From Desulfuromusa sp. (lineage in GTDB: Bacteria; Desulfobacterota; Desulfuromonadia; Desulfuromonadales; Geopsychrobacteraceae), in assembly GCA_029933365.1 (NCBI GenBank), contig JAOZOH010000012.1, forward strand, positions 1 through 38,218: DNA of 38,218 nucleotides, given 5' to 3'. Position 1 is the stretch's first letter; the number at the start of each line of letters is the position of its first letter. This document shows, in pieces, positions 17,031-25,471 of the stretch. A model generated the notes under the pieces. That model was not told the DNA's origin, made no database searches, and worked only from the letters and a program-made list of their open reading frames with translations. The position numbers were made by a program, and so were the translations under genes.

Positions 17031-18119
17031 ATGGAAATTCGGATTAAAGGGTTGACGCGCAACTACTATTCTGAAGGGAAACAGATCAAAGCACTGGATG
17101 GCATTGATCTGACCATCCCTGCCAATAAAATATTCACCCTGCTGGGGCCAAGTGGTTGTGGTAAAACCACTCTGCTTCGTTGTATTGTCGGTTTGGAAAC
17201 TCCCGATGGCGGTGAAATATATATCGGTGACGACCTGGTCTGGTCAAGTGAGAAGAATATTTTCATTCCACCGGAAAGCCGGGGACTCGGAATGGTTTTT
17301 CAAACCTACGCGATCTGGCCGCATATGAATGTTTTTGACAATGTTGCCTATCCCTTACAAACCAGCAAAACTCCCAAAGATAAAATCCGTCAGCAGGTTG
17401 CAAAAGCTCTCAAGTTCGTTCAGCTGGAAGGCTTTGAAAATCGCCCTGCAACCAAATTGAGTGGCGGGCAACAACAGCGGGTCGCTTTAGCCCGAGCCCT
17501 GGTCGCGGAACCAAAGGTGATCCTGTTTGATGAGCCACTGAGTAACCTTGATGCCAAACTCCGCGAAGAAACCCGTAAGGAACTCCGTAGTTTTCTCACC
17601 AAATTGCAGATTACCGCTATCTATGTCACCCATGATCGGATTGAAGCTCTGGCATTGTCTGATCTGATTGCAGTCATGCGCGCAGGAAAAATTATAGAAA
17701 TCGGAGAGCCTAAAAAAATCTATTTCAATTCAGATGATAAATTCGTCGCTGACTTTATTGGCCGAGCCAATTTAATCAAGGGGAAAGTGGAAAAACGGGA
17801 AGGGGATCATGCGGTTTTTGCTTCGGAAATCGGCTCTATCGTTGCTCTCAACAGTCAGGAAATTCCCGTTGGGCAGGATGCCATGCTCTGTATCCGCCCA
17901 GAATTTATTCGGCTAGCGCCGAAACAGAGTACAGAGGGGCAAAATATTTTCAACGGTCGAATGGAATCGCTGATATTTATCGGTGAGGCCTACGAAGGGG
18001 AAATTCGTATCGGTGACACCTTATTGACCACAACGATTGAACCGACTGAAAATATCGTTGAAGGTGACAGTATTTCCATCTCCTTTGACCCTGATCATTG
18101 TTTCCTCCTTTCGGCATAG
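17031..18119 (+). CDS. ABC transporter ATP-binding protein, ferric/spermidine class (FbpC/PotA-like)
   Basis: 362 residues. Nucleotide-binding domain: Walker [13 protein letters not shown]-loop [19 protein letters not shown], signature [15 protein letters not shown], Walker [19 protein letters not shown] and switch histidine YVTHDR. The C-terminal third (about 240-362) is a TOBE-type regulatory domain typical of importers of iron, sulfate, polyamines or phosphonates. It energises the permease encoded 148 nt downstream. GAGG lies just before the ATG at 17031. The gap of about 200 nt from the substrate-binding gene is filled by a repeat, unusual inside an operon. Confidence 0.92.
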   Translation: MEIRIKGLTRNYYSEGKQIKALDGIDLTIPANKIFTLLGPSGCGKTTLLRCIVGLETPDGGEIYIGDDLVWSSEKNIFIPPESRGLGMVFQTYAIWPHMNVFDNVAYPLQTSKTPKDKIRQQVAKALKFVQLEGFENRPATKLSGGQQQRVALARALVAEPKVILFDEPLSNLDAKLREETRKELRSFLTKLQITAIYVTHDRIEALALSDLIAVMRAGKIIEIGEPKKIYFNSDDKFVADFIGRANLIKGKVEKREGDHAVFASEIGSIVALNSQEIPVGQDAMLCIRPEFIRLAPKQSTEGQNIFNGRMESLIFIGEAYEGEIRIGDTLLTTTIEPTENIVEGDSISISFDPDHCFLLSA

Positions 18120-18122
18120 CTG

Positions 18123-18246
18123 ATGGCGTCGCAAAAAGTCCGACCTGCGGTGTTGCACCGTTTTTCAAGATCTCGATCTACACCATGTAGACCTTCACCC
18201 TTGAAAAATCGCTACGCCTTGCAGGACGAATTTTTTGCTTAGCCAT
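18123..18246 (+). repeat. 124-nt imperfect palindrome between ABC ATPase and permease genes
   Basis: The element runs from ATGGCGTCGCAAAAAGTCC to GAATTTTTTGCTTAGCCAT. Its reverse complement aligns with itself over nearly the whole length, centred on CTACACCATGTAG. Paired blocks include GTTTTTCAAG / CTTGAAAAA and GACCTGC / GCAGGAC. RNA would fold into one long hairpin. I associate this type of palindrome with Desulfuromonadales intergenic regions. It is unrelated in sequence to the repeat at the operon's other junction. Confidence 0.8.
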
Positions 18247-18267
18247 ATTTTTTGATAGGTGATTATT

Positions 18268-19953
18268 ATGTTTAAAAAACCAACTCTGACCACAACCCTG
18301 ATTGTCATCGTTGGTTTTCTGACCCTCTGCCCGGTCATCATGTTGCTGCTCGGCAGCTTTTCAAAAGATTTTGTCTCCTTCGGTCAGTTCACAACCATCA
18401 AATATGTCGAGGCCTACACCGACCCAGATTTTGCCGCCATCCTCTGGAATACAGTAATTTTTACGGTCGGATCGGCTCTGCTTGCCACCCTGCTGGCGCT
18501 GTTCCTCGCTTATGTCAACACCAGAACTGACCTCCCTTTTAAATTTATTTTCAAAGTTATTGCCATTGTTCCGATGATGATTCCGCACATTCTGTTTTCT
18601 GTCAGCTGGGCGATATTACTGAATCCGAGTAACGGCACACTGAACCGTCTCTTCATGGACCTATTTGGCCTCAAGGATGCGCTGTTCGATATCTATACTT
18701 TGCCGGGGATGATTCTCGTCGAAGGGTTGCTTGATTTACCGATTGCCTACCTGATCATTGCGCCGGCGATGAGTGCTTTTGATGTCAGTTTGGAAGAGTC
18801 ATCAAAAGTGTGCGGAGCCTCCAACCTACGCACCTTGCTGAGAGTCACCTTGCCGGTTCTCCGCCCCGCAATCCTGGCATCGGCAATCCTGGTTATCGTC
18901 AGAAGCCTCGCCTCTTTCGCCGTGCCATCGGTAATCGGGATGCCGGGTCGTATTTATGTTTTGTCGACCCATATTTATCGCAATATCGCCAGCGGTTTTG
19001 CCGCCGACTTCGGCAAAGCGGCAGCCATCGGCATGAGTGCTTTGGCCGCCTCAATTACGTTGATCTATATTTATCGCTATCTGACCTCCGAAAGTGGAAA
19101 GTTTGTCACCATTTCCAGCCGGGGGTTCAAACCCACCTTGATCAAGCTGAAAAACGGCAAGTATCCCCTGTTTGTGATTGTTGGAATTCTTTCCTTTACT
19201 CTGATTCTACTGCCGGTGATCGTCCTCTTTTATACTTCGATGCTCCCCTATTCGATGGTGCCCAGCGCCAAGGCTTTTTCGATGATGTCGTGGCATAACT
19301 GGATTGAAGTTCTCAAAGATCCTATTTCGCTGCTTTCATTGAAAAACAGTCTGTTCCTCGGTGTCGTCGGAGCAACCATTGGGACTACTCTGTCGATCTT
19401 TGTCTCCTATGTGATCGTTAAGATCCGCTCAACCGCATCGGGAATTCTCGAGTCGCTCAGCTTTCTCTCGTTTTCCTTCCCCGGTATTGTTATCGGTGTC
19501 GGATTTATGTGGTTTTTCGTCCGCACCCCCATCTATGGCACACTCACCGCTCTGCTGATTGGTTATATCGCCACCTATCTCCCTTATGGGATAAGGCCGA
19601 TTTCAAGCGCTTTCGTCCAGATTCACAGCAACCTGGAAGAATCATCACGAGTCTGTGGAGCCGGGCCCTTCTACACCATGCGCCGAATTGTCATCCCTCT
19701 ACTGATCCCCGGGATAGTTTCCGGATGGATTCTGATGGCCAGTATGTTCCTGCGCGAACTCACCCTGTCAGTCGTTCTCTCCCGGCCAGGAACCGAAGTC
19801 CTCGCAGTGCAGATTCTTCATTTTGCCGAAGATGGGCTGTGGGGACAATTATCTGCCTTGGGAATTATTATGATCTTTATTTCTTCTGCGCTGGTTATTT
19901 TAGCGGCAATTGTCGGTAATAAACTGACCAAGATGGAGGTGGTCAATAAGTAG
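18268..19953 (+). CDS. ABC transporter permease, double-domain ferric (FbpB/ThiP) type
   Basis: 561 residues from ATG 18268, chosen because AGGTG lies 6-7 nt upstream. A GTG at 18259 overlaps that site and would add three residues. About twelve helices are arranged as two fused BPD-type permease domains. Each has an EAA-type coupling loop: EESSKVCGASNLRTLLRVTLPVLRP near 178 and EESSRVCGAGPFYTMRRIVIPLL near 455. One polypeptide thus provides both transmembrane halves, as in FbpB and ThiP. It works with the ATPase and the binding protein upstream. The C-terminus is followed by a long non-coding region, ending the operon. Confidence 0.9.
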   Translation: MFKKPTLTTTLIVIVGFLTLCPVIMLLLGSFSKDFVSFGQFTTIKYVEAYTDPDFAAILWNTVIFTVGSALLATLLALFLAYVNTRTDLPFKFIFKVIAIVPMMIPHILFSVSWAILLNPSNGTLNRLFMDLFGLKDALFDIYTLPGMILVEGLLDLPIAYLIIAPAMSAFDVSLEESSKVCGASNLRTLLRVTLPVLRPAILASAILVIVRSLASFAVPSVIGMPGRIYVLSTHIYRNIASGFAADFGKAAAIGMSALAASITLIYIYRYLTSESGKFVTISSRGFKPTLIKLKNGKYPLFVIVGILSFTLILLPVIVLFYTSMLPYSMVPSAKAFSMMSWHNWIEVLKDPISLLSLKNSLFLGVVGATIGTTLSIFVSYVIVKIRSTASGILESLSFLSFSFPGIVIGVGFMWFFVRTPIYGTLTALLIGYIATYLPYGIRPISSAFVQIHSNLEESSRVCGAGPFYTMRRIVIPLLIPGIVSGWILMASMFLRELTLSVVLSRPGTEVLAVQILHFAEDGLWGQLSALGIIMIFISSALVILAAIVGNKLTKMEVVNK

Positions 19954-20482
19954 AGGAAGGCGGTAAAAAAGAAATTACCAAATGGGGAAAAGGTTTTTGC
20001 TTGCCACTGCGGCAGCATTGAACACTATGGCTGTTGAAAACCATCCAAAAGATTCATGATGGTACCTGTAGTTCCAAGTTGATAGATACAAGCTTCAAAA
20101 GCGCTAAAGGCTTTTTAGGCATACCGGCCGATGCTGTTTTAAAAAGAAGGGACAGCTATTTTTAAGTAATATCTTGGCAGATGGTTGCAACAGGGGAGGT
20201 AGTAGACTTATCTAAAATCCTTGGATATTTGCGAATGTATTTTGACAGGACATTCGAGAAACAGAACAAAGAGGCTTTACGGCAATGCTGGAGCATTGTC
20301 ACAATTGCTAAGTTTTAACAATTGCCTACAATCTCTATGCTGTTGCACGTGCGTATAAGGCAAGAAATTACAGGCAATCATTTAATAGCAACCGCAGGTA
20401 ATTTTTGACAATACGAGCAACTAACCCTGTTCGATTTATAAAAATGAACTCCTACGACTTAAGATATATTTTGTGCATATGC
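19954..20482. other. Long non-coding stretch upstream of the riboswitch
   Basis: Over 500 nt without a credible ORF. It has a compact inverted-repeat cluster at 20281-20326: GGCAAT...ATTGCC enclose CAATGCT-GG-AGCATTG and two CAATTG palindromes. No homology to a decayed gene was recognised. It may hold an operon-end structure or a small RNA. Confidence 0.35.
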
Positions 20483-20510
20483 TTGAAAAGTAGAAAGAAA
20501 GGGATAACAT
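20483..20510 (+). promoter_or_regulatory. Candidate promoter of the riboswitch-autotransporter transcript
   Basis: TTGAAA (20483-20488), a 16-nt spacer and TAACAT (20505-20510) would start RNA near 20517, about 45 nt before the aptamer core. The match to the sigma70 consensus is moderate. Confidence 0.4.
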
Positions 20511-20560
20511 TAAAATAAAGAGAATTTCTTTCTGATTTGTCTGAGGAGTATCTATTTTAT

Positions 20561-20632
20561 ATGCCAAACTTGTCGAAAGGCGGGGACGGAAAGCCACGGG
20601 TCTTGTCAAAATCAAAAAGACAGCCGGGTTGC
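20561..20632 (+). promoter_or_regulatory. c-di-GMP-I (GEMM-I) riboswitch aptamer
   Basis: The conserved GEMM blocks occur in order. AUGCCAAAC leads into a stem capped by the GAAA tetraloop (CUUGUC-GAAA-GGCGGG). GGGACGGAAAGCC follows, then the receptor helix CACGGGUCU...AGACAGCCGGG, then UUGC. By hand alignment to the Vc2 aptamer, the ligand-contacting G20 is G, favouring c-di-GMP over cGAMP (which prefers A). The adjacent G21-C46 pair appears swapped to C-G, a compensatory change. The 3' part of the aptamer also forms the 5' arm of a terminator. Assignment is by recognition; no covariance-model search was run. Confidence 0.85.
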
Positions 20633-20667
20633 TTTTTTTTCATGAGCAACTTGACTGTCTTTTTTTG
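20614..20667 (+). terminator. Riboswitch expression platform: intrinsic terminator
   Basis: AAAGACAG (20616-20623) pairs with CTGTCTTT (20655-20662), and GTTGCT (20628-20633) pairs with AGCAAC (20645-20650), with a CCGG/TTGA internal loop and a T-run to 20666. The 5' arm reuses the aptamer's AGACAGCCGGGUUGC segment. Ligand-bound aptamer and terminator are therefore mutually exclusive, predicting that c-di-GMP turns the downstream gene ON. Confidence 0.85.
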
Positions 20668-20775
20668 TACGGCAACGAGAAAAAGTTTAATAATAGACAC
20701 CAACAATTAAAAACCGCCTAATTTTGTAGCAGAAAGGAGAAATCAGAAATAACAACTTTCTTAAGGAGGAAAGCC

Positions 20776-23139
20776 ATGAAGAGCATTTTAACTACAGTTT
20801 TAGTAATGACAGCATCAGCAACGGCTCTGCTCTTCGCTGCCGGGGCTTGGGCTGGGGTTACAACTATGGGAAATGTAGAACCGGCTGACCCGCTAACCTG
20901 GACAAGCTCAACCAACGTCTATGTTGGGAATAGCGCGGACGGCACAATGGAAGTCAACAGCGGCACGACTATAACTAGCAATTACAGCTACATCGCTAAT
21001 GACGCCGGTGTAACCGGTGTTGTTACCGTAACCGGCTCTGGATCAACCTGGACACACGACAGGCTTAGGATCGGCAACGAAGGCATCGGCACCTTGGATA
21101 TCCTGAGCGGAGGCAACGTTACTAGTGAACTCGGTATTTTGGGTGATGATAGCACAGGTATTGGTACCGTAACCGTAACCGGCTCTGGATCAACTTGGAC
21201 AAACGACTATCTCACGATCGGCGACTATGGCATCGGCACCTTAAATATTCTAAACGGAGGCAACGTAACCAGCGACGGTGTTGATATGGGTGCTAACACC
21301 ACAGGGGTTGGTACCGTCACAGTAGACGGAGCCGGTTCACAGTGGATAACCGATACCTCGGGCTGGAACTGGCTTTATGTCGGCGCCTACGGCAATGGTA
21401 CACTCACAATCTCTAACGGCGGTGTTGTGATTAGTGCAACAAGCGTCATTGGTGATTATACCGGCTCAGGCACGGCAACTGTAACGGGCAGCGGTTCGCA
21501 GTGGACAAACTCCTCCGAACTTGTTGTTGGTTTCAATGGTGGCACTGGTATGCTCAATATTTCCAACGGTGGAGAGGTCATCGCGCCAAATGCCGAGATT
21601 AGTTCTACGGGCATGCTTTCTGGCGACAGCAGGCTTACGCTCAACAGCGGCAACGGCATACTGACCAATCATGGAATCATCGCCCCTGGCAACAGCATCG
21701 GTACCCTGACCGTTGATGGTGATGTGGTTTTTGAAAACGGTAGTACGTTTGAGGTGGAGATCGACAACGCCGGAAACAGTGACAAACTTGATGTTAGCGG
21801 AGATGTTACCATCAACGGCGGCTCAACGCTTACCATCAACTCCAACGGCGAGACAATAACAGACAACAAACAATACACGCTGATCGAAGCCGACGGTAGC
21901 ATTACCGGAACATTTGACACTGTTGATACAGCGCTAGTTACCTGGGATACCGGCGTAACCGGCAGCATGTCGTATCCAGGCTCTACGGCGTTATTGGTGG
22001 TGGGGACTCCCAGCGTTACCCCGTTTGATGACCTGTCACTTCTTCAAACAGATAATCAGCGTGCTTGCGGTCAAGCCGTTGAGCAAATCTCCGACGATGG
22101 TGGTAATCTCGGCGGTATCACTGCGGAACTTCAGGGAATCGTTGGCGATGACAACCTCAGGTATGCATACGACCAGCTAAGCGGCCAGACTCGGCCCTCC
22201 ATCGCTCCGATAGCTGACGCAGGTGTTTCCAGCTTTGCCAGCACGGTATTGGGCAGGATGCACAATCCACAGACAGGCGTACTTGGCACCAGCAGTCAAT
22301 ACTACCCCGACAGCAAACACTACTTCTGGATAACTGGTTTTGGCCTATATGGTGAGCGCGACGGTAAAGATGGCGTCAACGGCTCTGATTATGATATCGG
22401 CGGGTTGGCTACTGGTCTTGATCACCAAGTTACGGAAAACTTTAGGGTTGGTATTACCCTCGGATGGTCAGATACCGATGTCGATTATGATGACACTCGC
22501 GATAACAGTAGCATCGAATCTTTTTACAGCGGTCTATACGCTAACTACAAGTACCTTAATGGTTATATCGACGGCATATTTATATATGCCGATCTGGACA
22601 GCGAGACGGATCGGTATGTTGATTTTGTCGGTGAGAAAAATGAAGGAGATTTCGACGGCTACGAGGTTTTGGCCTCTGTTGAAGCAGCGAGGAACTACTA
22701 CTTTAGGGATATTCTGGTTCAGCCGCTGTTAGGTTTTGAACTTAGCTATCAGCATCAGGATAGTTATACGGAAACAGGTGGCTCAAGTGCGCTACGTTAC
22801 GATAACCAAAGCTTCGAATCGTACAAGGGTTCACTTGGTGTCAAGGCCTCCAAATATTTTTATAACAATGACCAGCAGAGCCTTTGGGGACAGCTTCAAG
22901 CCAAGTGGACACACGAGTTTGGCGATGCGTCAACCGACATCGAGGTAAGTTTTGCTTCCACGCCAAGCTATCGTTTCTCTATCAAAGATGCCAAGAGGGA
23001 TCGGGATAGTGCAATTCTCAATACAGGATTGAAATATGCGCCAAATAAAAGTACCGTGCTTTTTGTTGATTACGATGCGCATCTCAATAGCGATACCGTT
23101 GCTCATGTCCTCAGTGGCGGAATCCGGTTGGCATTCTAA
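20776..23139 (+). CDS. Type Va autotransporter with PEP/T5SS-type passenger repeats
   Basis: 787 residues. A signal peptide ends near AGAWA-G. The passenger (about 27-510) is rich in Gly, Ser, Thr and Asn and has four tandem units of about 49 residues with the pattern VTVTGSGSxWT...LxIGxxGxGTLxIxxGGxVxS. This is typical of β-helical autotransporter adhesins. A bridge with NHGIIAPGNSIGTLTVDGDV and FEVEIDN...DKLDVSGDVTI is characteristic of the family. The C-terminal barrel (about 515-787) begins near HYFWITGFGLYGE and ends with the outer-membrane signature GGIRLAF. A strong ribosome site (TAAGGAGG) precedes the ATG. Transcription is probably gated by the upstream c-di-GMP riboswitch, fitting a surface-adhesion or biofilm role. 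A terminator follows. Binding target unknown. Confidence 0.92.
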   Translation: MKSILTTVLVMTASATALLFAAGAWAGVTTMGNVEPADPLTWTSSTNVYVGNSADGTMEVNSGTTITSNYSYIANDAGVTGVVTVTGSGSTWTHDRLRIGNEGIGTLDILSGGNVTSELGILGDDSTGIGTVTVTGSGSTWTNDYLTIGDYGIGTLNILNGGNVTSDGVDMGANTTGVGTVTVDGAGSQWITDTSGWNWLYVGAYGNGTLTISNGGVVISATSVIGDYTGSGTATVTGSGSQWTNSSELVVGFNGGTGMLNISNGGEVIAPNAEISSTGMLSGDSRLTLNSGNGILTNHGIIAPGNSIGTLTVDGDVVFENGSTFEVEIDNAGNSDKLDVSGDVTINGGSTLTINSNGETITDNKQYTLIEADGSITGTFDTVDTALVTWDTGVTGSMSYPGSTALLVVGTPSVTPFDDLSLLQTDNQRACGQAVEQISDDGGNLGGITAELQGIVGDDNLRYAYDQLSGQTRPSIAPIADAGVSSFASTVLGRMHNPQTGVLGTSSQYYPDSKHYFWITGFGLYGERDGKDGVNGSDYDIGGLATGLDHQVTENFRVGITLGWSDTDVDYDDTRDNSSIESFYSGLYANYKYLNGYIDGIFIYADLDSETDRYVDFVGEKNEGDFDGYEVLASVEAARNYYFRDILVQPLLGFELSYQHQDSYTETGGSSALRYDNQSFESYKGSLGVKASKYFYNNDQQSLWGQLQAKWTHEFGDASTDIEVSFASTPSYRFSIKDAKRDRDSAILNTGLKYAPNKSTVLFVDYDAHLNSDTVAHVLSGGIRLAF
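21022..21618 (+). repeat. Four passenger-repeat units within the autotransporter gene
   Basis: Units start at 21022, 21169, 21316 and 21475; the first three are 147, 147 and 159 nt long. Each begins with (V/A)TV(T/D)G(S/A)GS(T/Q)W. Units 1 and 2 share a nearly identical block (ACCGTAACCGGCTCTGGATC) at DNA level, pointing to fairly recent duplication. Confidence 0.8.
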
Positions 23140-23167
23140 AAGAGAAAACACGCTCTGACTATAATTT

Positions 23168-23204
23168 AAAAGGGTTGGCTATTTTCTCGCTGACCCTTTT
23201 TTTT
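23168..23204 (+). terminator. Intrinsic terminator after the autotransporter
   Basis: AAAAGGGTTGGC pairs with GCTGACCCTTTT (G-U wobbles allowed) around a TATTTTCTC loop, followed by a T-run. Confidence 0.88.
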
Positions 23205-23264
23205 GCTCCTCCGGGTAGATTCCTATTTAATTAAGTACATCAAGTTTATCATTTCCTTCTTCAC

Positions 23265-23552
23265 ATGATGACCGACAGCATGAATGCCCTGAAACTCTTT
23301 ACCGCCAACCCCGATCACTTTGACCTTGTGATTACCGACCAGACTATGCCAGAGCTTAGTGGCAAAGATCTGATCCAGAAGCTCAAAAAGATCAAAGTCG
23401 ACATCCCCACTATCCTCTGTGCCGGCTTCAGTAGCAAGATTGACGAAGAATTAGCTAAAGAATTGGGCATCAGTGCTTTCCTGATGAAGCCTTTGAATAT
23501 GTCGAGACTGACCCAGACGGTGAGAAGTGTGTTAAATGGGGCAAGGGAATAG
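23265..23552 (+). pseudogene. Orphan C-terminal part of a response-regulator receiver domain
   Basis: 95 residues cover receiver strands 2-5 only: phosphoacceptor in DLVITDQTMPELSG, ILCAGFSS, and the lysine in FLMKPLNMSRLTQTVRSVL. The first strand and its acidic pair (VDDE) are missing, and the sequence upstream in the same frame is unrelated. The wording matches the C-terminal receiver of PAS-rich hybrid kinases (DSMNALKLF...ITDQTMPELSGKDL). It is most likely the 3' scrap of a deleted hybrid kinase. No ribosome site is visible. A truncated receiver without its acidic pocket should not be phosphorylatable. Confidence 0.75.
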
Positions 23553-23830
23553 GATCGATAAATCACCCATCTCTGTATTTCAAAAATCAGGATTTTACTT
23601 ATGGAAGCAGATTTCGGAGTGATCAGACCTCATTCTCAGAAGTAGTAAGTTGTGAAACTGTAGAATCATATTTTAAATACAAGATTCCAGCATCCAGATT
23701 CATCTTGCTCGAAGAGTGTTGTTGGATTTGAACCGCAGCGGAGAAAGATTTTTCCCAACAGAACAAATCAGAAAACTGACTTCTCCGATTTCTTATCTGC
23801 CGTTGGGTAACCCTTTAGCTTCAATCAATA

Positions 23831-24949
23831 TCAAAGCGTTTCGGGAACAATCTCAAACAGGGTAATTTCTGGTGGTGAAAATATCCGCATCGGTGGACCC
23901 CAAGTGCCGGTGCCACGGCTGGTGTACAGGTATTGGTTCTCTGCTAACGTGTAGAGTCCATCAAGCATTGGATACTTAATGGCGGTCAGCAGGTTGAAGG
24001 GGAAAATCTGGCCACCGTGACCGTGCCCCGAGAGCTGCAGGTCAAACCGCCCTGTCGAGGTCTCTATGAAATCCGGTCGATGCTTAAGCAGCAAGGTGAA
24101 CCGTTCCGAGGGTTCTCCAAGAGCCTCACCTTCATCAGAGGTACCCCGTGCCGGATCATCAACTCCGACCACTTTCAACCATTCCCCGACATTGATGCTG
24201 CGGTTGCGCAGAATCTGAAAACCACTGCGATGTAAAAAATCAAGCGACTGATCAAGACCAGCGTAGTATTCATGATTTCCGGTAACGGCGTACATGCCAA
24301 GGGGTGGATTGAGGCGCTGCCAGAGAACGACTAATTCGTCCAGGTGGTTAATTTGGGCATCGACAATATCCCCGGTGGCGACAAGAAGATCAGGCTGCAA
24401 TTCCTGAAGCCGATTGATAATTGGTGCCAGAGCTTCGTCCCGGTGGATCAGTCCCAGATGCAGATCAGAAACCTGGGCAATGCGGATCGGTGGTGTCCCG
24501 GGGGGAAGTTTTGGACTGGCAATCTTGACCCGCTCAATCTGCAGGTTGTTTGCTTCGTAGAGGCCGTAAAAACTGGCAGCAATGACAACAAACAGCACCA
24601 CTGTCGCTGTGACCGCTCCATGCAGGGAAAGATTCGGTAACTGCGGCAACAACCAACTGGCAAGTCGAAAGAGCAGTTCCCAGAGGCCAATCAGCACAAA
24701 CAAGCTGAAGGCGAGAAAAATCGCCCCCATCCAGCTGTAACCAATCCAGGCAAGACCACGGGCAAACATTTCCAGACCGGCTCGTTCGCTGAACCTGACC
24801 AGCAGCGGGGTAGCAATCATCCCGACCATCCAGATCCAGGTCAGGGTTGGGAGGGCCGGATGCCCCTTAAGCAGAGGGTAAAAACCCCAAAAGACCAAGA
24901 TATGCATGCCACCATAGAAGGCTAGAAATATTAGCAGAAATATTTTCAT
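23831..24949 (-). CDS. Membrane-anchored calcineurin-like metallophosphoesterase (YkuE/YaeI type)
   Basis: 372 residues. The first 145 hold about four to five membrane helices. The catalytic domain has the dimetal motifs in order: SDLHLG, GDIVDA, GNHEYYAG, LLKHRPD and SGHGHGGQ, ending GTGTWGPPMRIFSPPEITLFE. YkuE/YaeI relatives are metal-dependent phosphoesterases, YaeI acting on lipid-linked UDP substrates. The motif set here is complete, so the enzyme should be active; the membrane part points to a lipid or cell-envelope substrate. It is read leftward with no obvious partner. The stress-protein gene in the same direction lies 67 nt downstream of its start, i.e. upstream in transcription. Only a weak ribosome site (CTGGA) is seen. 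Confidence 0.9.
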   Translation of the reverse strand: MKIFLLIFLAFYGGMHILVFWGFYPLLKGHPALPTLTWIWMVGMIATPLLVRFSERAGLEMFARGLAWIGYSWMGAIFLAFSLFVLIGLWELLFRLASWLLPQLPNLSLHGAVTATVVLFVVIAASFYGLYEANNLQIERVKIASPKLPPGTPPIRIAQVSDLHLGLIHRDEALAPIINRLQELQPDLLVATGDIVDAQINHLDELVVLWQRLNPPLGMYAVTGNHEYYAGLDQSLDFLHRSGFQILRNRSINVGEWLKVVGVDDPARGTSDEGEALGEPSERFTLLLKHRPDFIETSTGRFDLQLSGHGHGGQIFPFNLLTAIKYPMLDGLYTLAENQYLYTSRGTGTWGPPMRIFSPPEITLFEIVPETL

Positions 24950-25016
24950 GCGCAGATCCAGGTTTTCAGTTTAAGCAAGTCCTCAGGTAAGAATATTTTA
25001 GGTACAGCAAAGATAT

Positions 25017-25442
25017 TTAAAAAAGCAGAACCGGACATTTGACATTGTGCAAGACATAATTTGCAACTGATCCAAACAGAACATCGCGGATTTCGCCACT
25101 TCTTGCTTTACGACCAATAACCAGTAACTGAAATTCTTCTTCATTGGCGATCTGCGGAATCACCCGGCGCGGCGCACCGAACTCAAGGCGTAACTCAATC
25201 TCAAATCCAACGTTACGAAGTTGTTCGGCCATCGTCTCCAACCGCTGCCTGGCGGCTTTCTCAGCATTTTCCCTGACCATCTCAATCTGAAAATCGGGAA
25301 TCATCCGGTAAGCCAACTGGTCATTAATCACGTGCAGCAAAACCAGTTTTTGCGGAAATCGCTCTTTATAGGCAATAACATCTTCAATCGTTTTTTGCGT
25401 GGTGGGGGAATCATTCACCGGAATCAAAATTTTGGTTTCCAT
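25017..25442 (-). CDS. Universal stress protein (UspA family)
   Basis: 141 residues with the single-domain Usp α/β fold: KILIPVNDS at the start, LLVIGRKARSG and VLFGSVANYVLHNVKCPVLLF at the end. The nucleotide-binding motif is G-x2-G-x9-G-S in ATP-binding members; here the second glycine seems replaced (GRKARSG), so nucleotide binding is doubtful. Usp proteins help survival under starvation and redox stress; the molecular task is usually unknown. The gene follows a small unknown gene by 29 nt on the same strand, with a good ribosome site (AGAGGAG), and the two probably form an operon. Confidence 0.9.
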   Translation of the reverse strand: METKILIPVNDSPTTQKTIEDVIAYKERFPQKLVLLHVINDQLAYRMIPDFQIEMVRENAEKAARQRLETMAEQLRNVGFEIELRLEFGAPRRVIPQIANEEEFQLLVIGRKARSGEIRDVLFGSVANYVLHNVKCPVLLF

Positions 25443-25471
25443 CGAAGCTCTCCTCTTGATAGAACAATCAG

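Noticed and set aside
20561..20632. cGAMP-type (GEMM-Ib) riboswitch, expected in Geobacter relatives
   Set aside because: The position matching Vc2 G20 reads G, not A, by hand alignment; c-di-GMP is favoured, though not proven.
21022..21618. CRISPR-like array in the autotransporter gene
   Set aside because: The periodic units are about 147 nt, coding and in frame, with diverged sequence and no spacer structure.
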